64,000 bases of DNA, taken from positions 806,001-870,000 of the forward strand of contig NZ_CP033019.1 of NCBI RefSeq assembly GCF_003667705.1, written 5' to 3'. Shown here one piece after another: positions 16,363 through 24,656 of the stretch. Made by a program: the position numbers and the translations under genes. The first letter of the stretch is position 1, and every line of letters starts with the position of its first letter. This DNA comes from Janthinobacterium agaricidamnosum (GTDB lineage: Bacteria; Pseudomonadota; Gammaproteobacteria; Burkholderiales; Burkholderiaceae_D). The notes below the pieces were generated by a model. That model worked only from the letters and a program-made list of their open reading frames with translations, was not told where the DNA came from and searched no databases.

Positions 16363-16376
16363 ATGCTGAACAGCAT
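16363..16376 (+). promoter_or_regulatory. Candidate operator in MFS-AraC intergenic region
   Basis: Inverted repeat ATGCTG-AA-CAGCAT (perfect 6-bp arms) midway between the divergent starts. A neighbouring GGCGGC-GACT-GCCGCC hairpin lies at 16323-16338. Assignment to the AraC protein is inference. Confidence 0.4.
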
Positions 16377-16417
16377 GAAAAGTCATATAACGGTAAATGG
16401 ACTTAAAATGGTGATAA

Positions 16418-17248
16418 ATGGCCAAACTGAATCCTGAGCATGAGCAACCGGAAGACAACTTCAGCGAGTGGTCGGATGGCCCTCGTCTGATCGCGTTGTT
16501 GGGGAATGACGATCAGGCCAGCGAGTACCGCCTCGGAACACGCGAGTACGGTTTGCATCACCACCATCGAGGGCAGGTGTTCTGCGTAGAAGCCGGGCTC
16601 ATCCATGTGCGGACAGCTCACGGGTCGTGGTTGCTCCCGCCGAACCGGGCCGGCTGGATGCCGCCAGGGGTACCGCATCAAGTACGTGTCAGCGGTGCTC
16701 TTGCCGGCTGGAGCGTGTTCATCACGCCGAAATCCAGTGCGTGCTTGCCGAGCCAGCCTTGCGTGATCGGCATCACCGAGGTGTTGCGCGCATTGGTGCG
16801 CCGGGCCGCCGAATGGGACAAGTCCGCTCAGCTGGCACTGGACCAAGAGCACGTCGTTACCGTCATCCTTGACGAAATCCGTCGCGCGCCGCATGAGTCG
16901 CTGCACTTGCCAATGCCGACAAATGCTCGGCTGGAGCGCATCGCTCGGGCGATCCTGGACGATCCCGGTTCGATTCGAACATTGGAAGCTTGGGCAGATT
17001 GGGGCGCGATGTCGGCTCGAACGCTGCGCCGTCAGATGCAGGCTGAAACAGGCCTGAGCTTTGCCCAATGGCGCCAGCAGGCACAACTCACGCACGCCCT
17101 GGAAATGCTGGCGCGTGGAGACTCGGTCACGCATGTTGCCGACACGCTGGGCTATGCCTCACCGAGCAACTTCATCGCCATGTTTCGCCGTTCCTTCGGC
17201 AACTCCCCGGCACGATACTTTGCGGCGCGTTCTGTTGGCGGCAGTTGA
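16418..17248 (+). CDS. AraC-family transcriptional regulator (NimR-like)
   Basis: A 276-residue regulator. An N-terminal cupin-like sensor (EYGLHHHHRGQVFCVEAGLIHVRTAHGSWLLPPNRAGWMPPGVPHQV split over the first 100 residues) is followed by a C-terminal AraC DNA-binding domain with two HTH motifs (LEAWADWGAMSARTLRRQMQAETG; VTHVADTLGYASPSNFIAMFRRSFG). The histidine-rich sensor and the motif AGWMPPGVPH resemble NimR-type regulators of efflux genes. It is divergent from the MFS transporter, its likely target. Confidence 0.9.
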   Translation: MAKLNPEHEQPEDNFSEWSDGPRLIALLGNDDQASEYRLGTREYGLHHHHRGQVFCVEAGLIHVRTAHGSWLLPPNRAGWMPPGVPHQVRVSGALAGWSVFITPKSSACLPSQPCVIGITEVLRALVRRAAEWDKSAQLALDQEHVVTVILDEIRRAPHESLHLPMPTNARLERIARAILDDPGSIRTLEAWADWGAMSARTLRRQMQAETGLSFAQWRQQAQLTHALEMLARGDSVTHVADTLGYASPSNFIAMFRRSFGNSPARYFAARSVGGS

Positions 17249-17715
17249 AGCACTGACATCAATCGGCTGCCTCCCATCATTGAGATCGGGCAGGCACGCG
17301 CTTGGACGATGCGTACACGCTGGCAGCATCTTTAAAAATGACAGGGGGGGATATTCATGCCTGTTTTCTCATGCAATATTGGTCGAACTCGGCAGCTCGG
17401 AGGAGAGGCGCTGCTCTCTGCAACATCGGTCCAGGCCGCATGAAGCATGGGTTGTTGAATTAGGTAAGTCCGTTTCTATTGACCTATCACATACCTTGCC
17501 GTGGGTGTTGAGCATACCTTTCAGTGAATGAATTGTGCTGCGCCCACGTAGCAGTACTCATTGCCATTCCCCTTATTTGCAAGAAGAATTCTATTTTAGT
17601 TATGTGGGGTAGACGTCGGTGATCTATCCCTGTTTGTGATGTGGGAGGGCCTTCTTGATGTCATCGTTGAGGATGCCGAGGTTCGAACACATAACAACAA
17701 GGAACGGGTGCAGCC
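17249..17715 (+). other. Gap holding a hicB relic
   Basis: No intact gene. The minus strand at 17281-17358 carries the degraded start of a hicB gene (separate entry). The remainder shows no recognisable feature. Confidence 0.5.
17281..17358 (-). pseudogene. hicB 5' relic
   Basis: From the ATG at 17358 the minus strand reads MNIP and then, after one frameshift in a C-run, VIFKDAASVYA. This mirrors MYIPVVIFKDEASVYG of the intact hicB at 19885-20307; nucleotide similarity covers about 45 nt around the start, including part of the leader. Only the beginning survives. It is probably the remnant of a duplicated antitoxin gene. Confidence 0.6.
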
Positions 17716-18702
17716 ATGGATGTATGGAAAGCGATAACCTATGTGAGTTCGCCTCTGACGCTCGTAGCATTCCTTGCTGCCGTTGTGGCATGGGTTTATG
17801 TCACCCAGCTTAAACGTACTGAGGTACTAATCAATAGCGCCAAAGAATCTGACAGGCGCATATTGCTCGAAGGCGTGCTGGAGGTGCTTCGTGTCAATGT
17901 GGACAAATTACCTCTGGCGCGGCGATTTGAGATTGCTACACAGCTTCTGCACGGAAGGGCACTTAAACTCAAACTGGCATTTGCTGCGTTCATGGTGGTG
18001 GCATTTGGAATGCTTGCTTTGTCAGCTTTCGCCATTTATCAATTACCAGCGGAACAATCTATCAAGGATCTGCTGGAGGGGCAGCAAAAGCTAGAGGCAG
18101 TGGCTGCACTGAAGAGACATCAGATATATCCTATTTCTGATACTGATTTGCCTCGTGCTCTGAGCGAGCTAGTAAAACTCGACAAGAATGAGTTGAAGTT
18201 GGGGATACTTGAGAGAACGCAGAAAATGCAGGAAAAAATTGACGCAGCTCCATCTGTCGCCGAACTACGGAGACGGGCGGAGCGAACGGAGGCTCCCTTT
18301 GAACGCTTGGGCCTCAAGCTATGGGCAGGCGTTCCCAAAATAGGTCCAGATCAGCCACGTCGTTTTTATGTCAATGTACCAATAGGTGCAGACTATGCAT
18401 GGAAAAGGCTGAGGATTATCAATCCAGCCACAAATGAGGAAATCAGGGTGATTGCACGCCCAGTGATAGATGATCAGATTCGAGACGTTGATATTCACCT
18501 TAATTATCAACAAGCCGCACAGCTTTTTGGTACGCAGATTTCTGAAAGAAAGAAGGAATTATGGGCGCAGGTGCTGGGGCCGGGTCAGCTTTATGATCCA
18601 AGTTGTGAACCAGCTCGCAAGCCGGCGGAAAAGAGGCGGTTGGCACAATGTGATCCTGAAGAGTCACCTGACTATTTTGTTATGTTAAAGTCCCGGCCAT
18701 AA
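17716..18702 (+). CDS. Unrecognised membrane protein with two TM segments
   Basis: A 328-residue protein. Hydrophobic segments at about 8-30 (SSPLTLVAFLAAVVAWVYV) and 86-108 (LAFAAFMVVAFGMLALSAFAIY) flank a short charged loop. The remaining ~210 residues are soluble, helical at first (ALKRHQIYP...LERTQKMQEKIDAAPSVAELRRRAERTE) and then more beta-like. AAGGA lies about 12 nt upstream of the ATG. No family is recognised. It stands alone between the AraC gene and the Tae2 effector; it is less GC-rich than neighbours and may be a late arrival. Confidence 0.72.
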   Translation: MDVWKAITYVSSPLTLVAFLAAVVAWVYVTQLKRTEVLINSAKESDRRILLEGVLEVLRVNVDKLPLARRFEIATQLLHGRALKLKLAFAAFMVVAFGMLALSAFAIYQLPAEQSIKDLLEGQQKLEAVAALKRHQIYPISDTDLPRALSELVKLDKNELKLGILERTQKMQEKIDAAPSVAELRRRAERTEAPFERLGLKLWAGVPKIGPDQPRRFYVNVPIGADYAWKRLRIINPATNEEIRVIARPVIDDQIRDVDIHLNYQQAAQLFGTQISERKKELWAQVLGPGQLYDPSCEPARKPAEKRRLAQCDPEESPDYFVMLKSRP

Positions 18703-18964
18703 GCATGTCGTGCTGAGTCTGCTCGAGCGTGACACTACAGCCATATCTTCGGGAGCAAGGTACGCGCAAATACATAATCTGTTTTGTCGACGATATGCGG
18801 CTTACCGAAGTCCTGTACAACCCATGTACTGCACAGCGACGCGGGATGCGTAATTCACGGACGCCGCCACCGCCGTTATTCCCCCGCAAACCTTATCCCA
18901 TCTCAACTCCCCTATTGTTTCCCGCATGTATCGTAAGCCTCTCCCATCACCCCCGGAGAGTCCC

Positions 18965-19795
18965 GTGCCCTATGCCTGCACCAAAGTCGACGATCTGGAA
19001 AAAACCACCATGGTTGGCAACCACCAATGCGTCGCGCTGGTCCGCCACTACGCGGGTGCGCCTGCCACATTGGCCTGGAAGCTGGGCGAGGCAGTGCTGG
19101 GGAACCGTTTGCTGCGCAATGGCACGGCCATTGCCATATTCGTCAACGGCAAGCATGCGAATCATCAACAAGGCAATCACGCGGCCCTGTATATGGGACA
19201 GACGCTGGACGGTATCCTCGTCATGGACCAGTGGGCGGGCAAGCGCCCGGGCATCGTGACGTCGCGCACCTTGCTTGCCAAAGGCCAGTACAAGAATGGC
19301 TTGCATATCGACCCCAGCAATAATGCCGACACTTTTTCGTCATCGAATAAGGGAGCATCGATGCAACATCGACGTTGGTTGACCGGCGCCGCCTGCTGCC
19401 TATTTCCTATGCTTACTCAGGCTGCGATGCCCGCCGCTTATGCTTGTCCGGACAGCATGCCCGAGGCGTCGATCAGCCTGAACGCCGTGCCGGCTGGCTG
19501 GACGCCGTATATCGGCAGCCCGCTTTACTTGAGCGCCGCGGCGCCGATCGACGGCGCGCCAGCGCGCAGGGGGCAGCTCGTGCCCAGCGGGGAGAGCACG
19601 AAGCAAGGGGGAACGACGCTCAGCTACCGGCTGGAAGGCCCCTACCCAGACGGCAAGTGGCTGCAATGCAGCTATGGCGTGCATGGTGAAGTCACGCTGT
19701 CGCGGAGGATGGACGACAGTGTCAGCCTGTGCGAGTTCACCTACAGGAAAGGCCGCAAGGCCGGGCAGAACGAGATCGATATCGATTGCCGGTAA
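18965..19795 (+). CDS. Tae2-type (BPSL0067 family) amidase effector, fused in frame to its immunity gene
   Basis: From the GTG at 18965 (GGAGAG upstream; start MPYACTKVDDLE is typical of the family) about 128 residues match BPSL0067/Tae2 peptidoglycan amidases, with catalytic Cys22 in GNHQCVALVRH and His72 in GNHAALYMG. These T6SS effectors cut peptidoglycan peptides in rival cells. The frame fails to stop and runs into a second protein beginning MQHRRWLTGA. If one T were added to the T5 run at 19333-19337, the effector would end FFVIE with TAA at 19348-19350, a plausible natural end. So it is either a frameshifted gene, an assembly error, or a true fusion. The upstream ATG at 18926 lacks a ribosome site. 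Confidence 0.78.
   Translation: MPYACTKVDDLEKTTMVGNHQCVALVRHYAGAPATLAWKLGEAVLGNRLLRNGTAIAIFVNGKHANHQQGNHAALYMGQTLDGILVMDQWAGKRPGIVTSRTLLAKGQYKNGLHIDPSNNADTFSSSNKGASMQHRRWLTGAACCLFPMLTQAAMPAAYACPDSMPEASISLNAVPAGWTPYIGSPLYLSAAAPIDGAPARRGQLVPSGESTKQGGTTLSYRLEGPYPDGKWLQCSYGVHGEVTLSRRMDDSVSLCEFTYRKGRKAGQNEIDIDCR
19361..19795 (+). CDS. STY0301-family periplasmic immunity protein (Tai2-like)
   Basis: An internal start ATG at 19361 with AAGGGAG just upstream begins a 144-residue protein with a Sec signal peptide (MQHRRWLTGAACCLFPMLTQAAMPAAYA). The mature part, ACPDSMPEASISLNAVPAGW to YRKGRKAGQNEIDIDC, has paired cysteines and matches STY0301-family proteins commonly found beside BPSL0067 effectors. 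Periplasmic targeting is what an immunity protein against a peptidoglycan amidase requires. It is in frame with the effector, so it could be made both alone and as a fusion. Confidence 0.78.
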   Translation: MQHRRWLTGAACCLFPMLTQAAMPAAYACPDSMPEASISLNAVPAGWTPYIGSPLYLSAAAPIDGAPARRGQLVPSGESTKQGGTTLSYRLEGPYPDGKWLQCSYGVHGEVTLSRRMDDSVSLCEFTYRKGRKAGQNEIDIDCR

Positions 19796-19884
19796 GTGAG
19801 TTGGTATCAGCGGTATTGCTGGGTGAATCGCAGGCCGCAAAGCCTGATGGCCTGTGAGGCGGGGTGCCGAGTCCGGCGCTTACA

Positions 19885-20307
19885 TCACCGCGCACCGCCG
19901 TTCTTGGCTTCGGCCTCGATCAAGCTGAGCGCCGCACGCGACAGCAGGCCGCTGCGCGTCTCGTGCCGCGCCGCCGCATAGCGGTCGATCTTGCTCAACA
20001 CAAAGCGTGGCAGGCTGATGTTGATGCGTTCGGGTTTGCTATCGAGTTTCTCAAGGTCGAGGTGGACCAATGCCCAGATGCCGCCCGCATGCTCAGGATT
20101 GGCCTGCAGGGCTTCGATCTTGCTTTGCGTGATTTCCACGGGTTCGCCCAGCTCCAGCAGTGTCTCGATGTGACTGGTGATGGCTCCCCGGACGTTGTTG
20201 AGCGCGTCTTCAACACTATCGCCCCACGAGTGGACGCCTTTGATGTCGGGGACGTTTACACCGTACACGCTAGCCTCATCTTTGAAAATGACAACGGGGA
20301 TATACAT
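19885..20307 (-). CDS. hicB: HicB-family antitoxin, orphan
   Basis: A 140-residue protein: N-terminal partial RNase H-like HicB domain (MYIPVVIFKDEASVYGVNVPDIKGVHSWGDSVEDALNN...) and C-terminal ribbon-helix-helix-like DNA-binding region (RINISLPRFVLSKIDRYAAARHETRSGLLSRAAL). HicB neutralises the HicA mRNA interferase and represses its own operon. No HicA reading frame is present upstream or downstream, so it is an orphan, possibly acting as a repressor or antitoxin in trans. A relic of a second hicB lies at 17.3 kb. Confidence 0.88.
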   Translation of the reverse strand: MYIPVVIFKDEASVYGVNVPDIKGVHSWGDSVEDALNNVRGAITSHIETLLELGEPVEITQSKIEALQANPEHAGGIWALVHLDLEKLDSKPERINISLPRFVLSKIDRYAAARHETRSGLLSRAALSLIEAEAKNGGAR

Positions 20308-20510
20308 GGCCGCTCCCTGTGATTTAATTGAGTGTGTATTTCAGCATAATCGCTGCGATACCAGGGTTCAAAATGCAGAAAAAGCTTGAGGAAGCGGGCT
20401 ATTCGCACGCAACAAGCAAGCCACCAATCAGTGCCTGCGCCTGTGCATGTCGGCTTACGCGTTCCGCTAAGCCGACCTACGCAACTGCCGCCCGCCGGCG
20501 GGCCAGACGC

Positions 20511-20533
20511 AAAAAAGCCCGCCGAAGCGGGCC
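20511..20533 (-). terminator. Intrinsic terminator of aceA
   Basis: On the minus strand GCCCGC-TTCG-GCGGGC followed by T6, about 30 nt past the aceA stop. Confidence 0.88.
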
Positions 20534-20560
20534 TTGTCACTCTACAGTCAAGCCAAAAGC

Positions 20561-22141
20561 TCAGAACTGGTTCATGGTGTTGTCTTTACCAGCCGCCTTG
20601 AGCGCCGCTTCGCCGCTGAAGTAATCCTTGTGATCGTCGCCGATGTCCGAGCCGGACATGTTTTGATGTTTCACGCAGGCGATGCCCTGGCGGATTTCCT
20701 TGCGCTGCACGCCGGCCACGTAGCCCAGCATGCCTTGGTCGCCGAAGTATTCCTTGGCCAGGTTGTCGGTCGACAAGGCGGCCGTGTGGTAGGTCGGCAG
20801 CGTGATCAGGTGGTGGAAGATGCCGGCTTCGCGGGCCGAGTCGGCCTGGAAGGTGCGGATCTTCTCGTCGGCCTGGACTGCCAGTTCCGTCTGGTCGTAT
20901 TCCACGCTCATCAGCTGGGCACGGTCGTAGGCGGACACGTCCTTGCCTGCCGCTTTCATCGCGTCGAAGATTTGCTGGCGGAAGTTCAGGGTCCAGTTGA
21001 ACGACGGGCTGTTGTTGTACACCAGCTTGGCGTTCGGGATGACCTTGCGGATTTCGCTGACCATGCCGCCGATTTGTGCGATATGCGGTTTTTCCGTTTC
21101 GATCCACAGCAGGTCGGCGCCGTTTTGCAGCGAGGTGATGCAATCGAGCACGCAACGCTCTTCGCCGGAACCGGCGCGGAACTGGAACAGGTTGCTCGGC
21201 AGGCGTTTTGGACGCAGCAGCTTGCCTTCGCGCTTGATGATGACGTCGCCATTGCCCAGCGCGTCGGCCGACACTTCTTCGCAGTCGAGGAAGGAGTTGT
21301 ATTGGTCGCCCAGGTCGCCTGGTTCAGTCGTGACGGCGATCTGCTTGGTCAGGCCGGCGCCCAGCGAATCGGTGCGGGCGACGATGATGCCGTCGTCCAC
21401 GCCCAGTTCCAGGAAGGCGTAGCGGATGGCGCGGATCTTGGCCAGGAAGTCTTCGTGCGGCACCGTCACTTTACCGTCCTGGTGGCCGCATTGTTTCTCG
21501 TCGGATACCTGGTTTTCGATCTGAATGCAGCAGGCACCCGCTTCGATGAACTGTTTCGCCAGCAAATAGGTGGCTTCGGCATTGCCGAAACCGGCGTCGA
21601 TGTCGGCGATGATGGGCACGACGTGGGTCACATGGCCGTCGATCTTGGCCTGGATCGCTTGCTTTTCAGCGCCTTGGGCCGCATCCAGCTGGCGGAACAG
21701 GCCGCCCAGTTCGCGGGCATCGGCCTGGCGCAGGAAAGTGTACAGTTCCTTGATCAGTGCCGAGACGGCGGTTTTCTCATGCATCGACTGGTCCGGCAGC
21801 GGGCCGAACTCGGAGCGCAGGGCGGCAACCATCCAGCCGGACAGGTAGAGGTAGCGGCGGTCGGTGCTGTTGAAGTGTTTCTTGATCGAGATCATCTTCT
21901 GTTGACCGATGAAACCATGCCAGCAACCGAGCGACTGGGTGTACTTGGATGGGTCCGCATCGTAGGCGGCCATGTCGTTGCGCATGATCTTCGCCGTGTA
22001 CTTGGCGATGTCCAGGCCGGTCTTGAACTTGTTCTGGGCGCGCATGCGGGCGGCGGACTCGGGATTGATGGCGTTCCATGCGCTGCCTTGTTGGTCTTTC
22101 AAACCAGCAACAGCTTTGATGTCGTCTTGATATTGGGACAT
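20561..22141 (-). CDS. aceA: Isocitrate lyase
   Basis: A 526-residue enzyme cleaving isocitrate to glyoxylate and succinate in the glyoxylate shunt. The catalytic signature KQCGH is at 216-220; WHGFIGQQKMI, DIDAGFGN (Mg2+ ligands) and NNSPSFNW are also present. Length matches the long form common in beta- and gammaproteobacteria rather than the ~430-residue E. coli form. It is monocistronic with its own terminator; a perfect palindrome about 115 nt upstream is a candidate operator. Malate synthase is not in the window. Confidence 0.96.
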   Translation of the reverse strand: MSQYQDDIKAVAGLKDQQGSAWNAINPESAARMRAQNKFKTGLDIAKYTAKIMRNDMAAYDADPSKYTQSLGCWHGFIGQQKMISIKKHFNSTDRRYLYLSGWMVAALRSEFGPLPDQSMHEKTAVSALIKELYTFLRQADARELGGLFRQLDAAQGAEKQAIQAKIDGHVTHVVPIIADIDAGFGNAEATYLLAKQFIEAGACCIQIENQVSDEKQCGHQDGKVTVPHEDFLAKIRAIRYAFLELGVDDGIIVARTDSLGAGLTKQIAVTTEPGDLGDQYNSFLDCEEVSADALGNGDVIIKREGKLLRPKRLPSNLFQFRAGSGEERCVLDCITSLQNGADLLWIETEKPHIAQIGGMVSEIRKVIPNAKLVYNNSPSFNWTLNFRQQIFDAMKAAGKDVSAYDRAQLMSVEYDQTELAVQADEKIRTFQADSAREAGIFHHLITLPTYHTAALSTDNLAKEYFGDQGMLGYVAGVQRKEIRQGIACVKHQNMSGSDIGDDHKDYFSGEAALKAAGKDNTMNQF

Positions 22142-22435
22142 GTGAATCTCCTAAAAAGAAAAGCTATGTTTGAGAAAATCGCCGAGTGCGCCACAACGTC
22201 TTGTCGAAGCAAACTGCATGACTAAATAGTAGGCCGATTCGCGCCGATCTTCAAGTCTTATATAAGACATATAACTTAAATTAAGTCTTTGTTTTTCAAC
22301 GGCTTAATTATTATTTTTCATGATGTGAAATGAATTTTCAAAAAGTGAGAGGATTTATTGCTGAGTCTGCTGTTCGGAATTCCGCGATGTGAAACGTCTT
22401 TTCAGAATTTGGTGCGGCGCGACAAAATCTGGGCG
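22142..22435 (-). other. aceA upstream region
   Basis: No gene. AT-rich with one notable palindrome (22255-22268, separate entry) and repeats of TTAAGTCTT nearby. It probably contains the aceA promoter and regulatory sites. Confidence 0.5.
22255..22268 (-). promoter_or_regulatory. Perfect 14-bp palindrome upstream of aceA
   Basis: GTCTTATATAAGAC is fully self-complementary. A half-site-like AAGTCTT recurs just downstream at about 22283. The position, about 115 nt before the aceA start, suits a dimeric regulator of acetate or fatty-acid metabolism; the factor is unknown. Confidence 0.5.
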
Positions 22436-22462
22436 AAAAAAAAGCCACCCGAAGGTGGCCTT
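22436..22462 (-). terminator. Intrinsic terminator of the MHS transporter gene
   Basis: On the minus strand GGCCACC-TTCG-GGTGGC followed by eight T, about 20 nt past the stop of the gene at 22480-23784. Confidence 0.88.
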
Positions 22463-22479
22463 GGCCGCTGGCGGCTGAT

Positions 22480-23784
22480 TTAGCGTCCCACGGTCTGCCG
22501 CTGATCCTTGATGAACAGCGCCGTCAACATGCCGATCACGCACACGCCGATCACGTAATAGGCGGGACCCAGTACATTGTTCTTCAGCATCAGGGTCACG
22601 ACCACGGGCGTCAGGCCGCCGAAAATCGCATACGACAAGTTGTAGGAAAACGACAGTCCCGAGAAGCGCACCTGCGCCGGGAACGCCTGCACCAGCACGT
22701 AGGGCACGGCGCCGACGACGCCGACGAACAGGCCCGTCATGGCGTACAGGGGCAGCAGCAGGTCGGGGCGGCTGCCGACGGTGGTGTAGAAGATATAGGT
22801 ACTGATGGCCAGCAGCACCGAGCCGGTGAAGATCACGCGCTTGCCGCCCAGGCGGTCGGCCAGCATGCCGGCGATGATGCAGCCGAAGGCCAGGCAGAGT
22901 GTTGCCACGGTATTGGCGACCAGGGTGGTGCGTGGGGCGATGTGGTGGATTTTTTGCAGCAGGGCCGGCGTCATCAAGATGACGACGACGATGCCGGCCG
23001 ACAGCATCCAGGTCAGCAGCATCGACACGGCGACGGCGCCGCGGTGGCTGCGCAGCACGGATTTCAAAGGCATTTCCGTCGCCAGCGCCTTGCGCTGCTG
23101 CATTTCCGCAAAAACAGGGGTTTCATGCAGCCAGCGGCGCAGATACATGGCGCCGAAGCCGAAGATGCCGCCTAGCAAGAACGGATAGCGCCAGGCGCCC
23201 TCGGCGATTTCTGCCGGCGTGTAGACGGTGTTCAATCCCGTCGCGACGAGCGAACCGAGCAGGATGCCCACCGTCAAGCCGGCCGTCAGCACGCCGCAGG
23301 CAAAGCCCGTGTAACGGCTCGGCACGTGTTCGGAGACAAACACCCAGGCGCCCGGCACTTCGCCGCCCACGGCCGCGCCCTGGAAGATGCGCATCAGGAG
23401 CAGCAGCAGCGGCGCGGCCAGGCCGATGCTGGCGTAGGTCGGCAGCAGGCCGATCAGCAGGGTCGGCACGGCCATCATCAGGATGGACAAGGTGAACATG
23501 CGCTTGCGGCCGAGCAAGTCGCCGAAGTGGGCCATGACGATGCCGCCCAGCGGACGCACGACGTAGCCGGCGGCGAAGATGCCGAAGGTTTGCAGCAAGC
23601 GCAGCCATTCTGGCATTTCCGGCGGGAAGAACAACTGGCCGATGGCGTTGGCAAAGAAGACGAAGATGATGAAATCGTAAAATTCCAGCGCGCCGCCGAG
23701 GGCGGCCAGCGACAGGGTTTTATAGTCTTGCTGGGTGAGGGGACGGCTTGCGGCGTGGAGTGCGGCGGTGTTGGAAGTAGGCAT
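22480..23784 (-). CDS. MHS-family MFS metabolite:H+ symporter
   Basis: A 434-residue transporter with 12 predicted membrane segments. Typical MHS features: GGALEFYDFIIFVFFAN near the N-terminus, RPLGGIVMAHFGDLLGRKRMF (motif A), and RIFQGAAVGGEVPGAWVFVSEHVPSRYTG across the fourth/fifth segments. The family imports osmolytes, citrate, shikimate or other carboxylates; the substrate cannot be read from sequence. It stands alone with its own terminator. Confidence 0.88.
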   Translation of the reverse strand: MPTSNTAALHAASRPLTQQDYKTLSLAALGGALEFYDFIIFVFFANAIGQLFFPPEMPEWLRLLQTFGIFAAGYVVRPLGGIVMAHFGDLLGRKRMFTLSILMMAVPTLLIGLLPTYASIGLAAPLLLLLMRIFQGAAVGGEVPGAWVFVSEHVPSRYTGFACGVLTAGLTVGILLGSLVATGLNTVYTPAEIAEGAWRYPFLLGGIFGFGAMYLRRWLHETPVFAEMQQRKALATEMPLKSVLRSHRGAVAVSMLLTWMLSAGIVVVILMTPALLQKIHHIAPRTTLVANTVATLCLAFGCIIAGMLADRLGGKRVIFTGSVLLAISTYIFYTTVGSRPDLLLPLYAMTGLFVGVVGAVPYVLVQAFPAQVRFSGLSFSYNLSYAIFGGLTPVVVTLMLKNNVLGPAYYVIGVCVIGMLTALFIKDQRQTVGR

Positions 23785-23936
23785 GTGTCTCGTTCTTGTG
23801 TGTTATCGGAGATTGCCAGATCTAGCATACGCATTTCCGCCGCATGAGTAAACGCGGCGCGTATGGGGATCAGCCTCAGCTGTGCTTAATACAACGCCGC
23901 TATCATCCGCGTTGACTTCATTGGAAAGGACACAGT

Positions 23937-24653
23937 ATGCATATCATGATCGTGGGCGCCAGCCGGGGCCTGGGACGCGCACTGGTGGACGGTTTGCTTG
24001 CTGACGGACATGCCGTCATCGGCGTATCGCGCCAGCAACCCGCCGACTTGCCTGCCGGCCAGGGCACGCGGCTGCAATGGATCGCGGCGGACCTGGCCGC
24101 ACCCGCGGAGGCGGTGGAACGCATCGCCCGCGAAGCGCCGGCCGTGCTGGACGCGGTGATCTACAACCTGGGCGTGTGGGAAGAAAAAGCCTTCAGCGAT
24201 GACTACGCTTTCCTCGGCGATGCGGACGATACTATCGTCGACATGGTCAATACCAACATCACGTCAACGATATTGCTGCTCAAGCGGCTGGTGCCGCGCT
24301 TGCTGGCGAGCAACAAGCCGCAGCTGATCCTCACGGGATCGACGTCAGGCTTGCGCCAGAGCGGCCGCCCGGAAGTGACGTTCAGCGCCTCGAAATTCGC
24401 CCTGAACGGCATCGCCGATGCCTTGCGCGAAGGTTTCCGTGCACAGGGACTGGCCGTGACGGCGCTGCAGCTCGGCTATCTGAATACCTACGATGGCTTG
24501 TCCGTGCCGCTGGCGGACGCCGCCGCGCGGGGCGAAGGCGAGCTGATCCCCGTGCATGACGTCGTCGCCGTCGTGCGCATGCTGCTGAACCTGTCGAGTG
24601 CCTCGTTCGTGCGCGAACTGGTGCTGCCGGCGCTGCGCGACGAGCGTTTTTAG
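23937..24653 (+). CDS. SDR-family protein with catalytic Tyr replaced by Phe
   Basis: A 238-residue Rossmann protein. The cofactor site MIVGASRGLGRAL is intact and an ILTGSTSG catalytic-serine region is present (S135/S137). The usual YxxxK appears as FSASK (F149, K153), so the general acid/base Tyr is missing, and NNAG is YNLG. It probably binds NAD(P)H but may be a sensor, a chaperone or a much altered enzyme. Codons are normal for the chromosome, so a sequencing error is possible but not indicated. It is convergent with the next gene, separated by 3 nt. Confidence 0.82.
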   Translation: MHIMIVGASRGLGRALVDGLLADGHAVIGVSRQQPADLPAGQGTRLQWIAADLAAPAEAVERIAREAPAVLDAVIYNLGVWEEKAFSDDYAFLGDADDTIVDMVNTNITSTILLLKRLVPRLLASNKPQLILTGSTSGLRQSGRPEVTFSASKFALNGIADALREGFRAQGLAVTALQLGYLNTYDGLSVPLADAAARGEGELIPVHDVVAVVRMLLNLSSASFVRELVLPALRDERF

Positions 24654-24656
24654 CCG

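Noticed and set aside
17061..17531. 156-codon frame after the AraC gene
   Set aside because: It begins inside the AraC coding sequence in another frame and shows no protein-like pattern; only the hicB relic is supported there.
20308..20540. HicA toxin upstream of hicB
   Set aside because: No frame resembles the HicA double-stranded-RNA-binding-like domain; the one open frame is Cys/Arg-rich and overlaps the aceA terminator.
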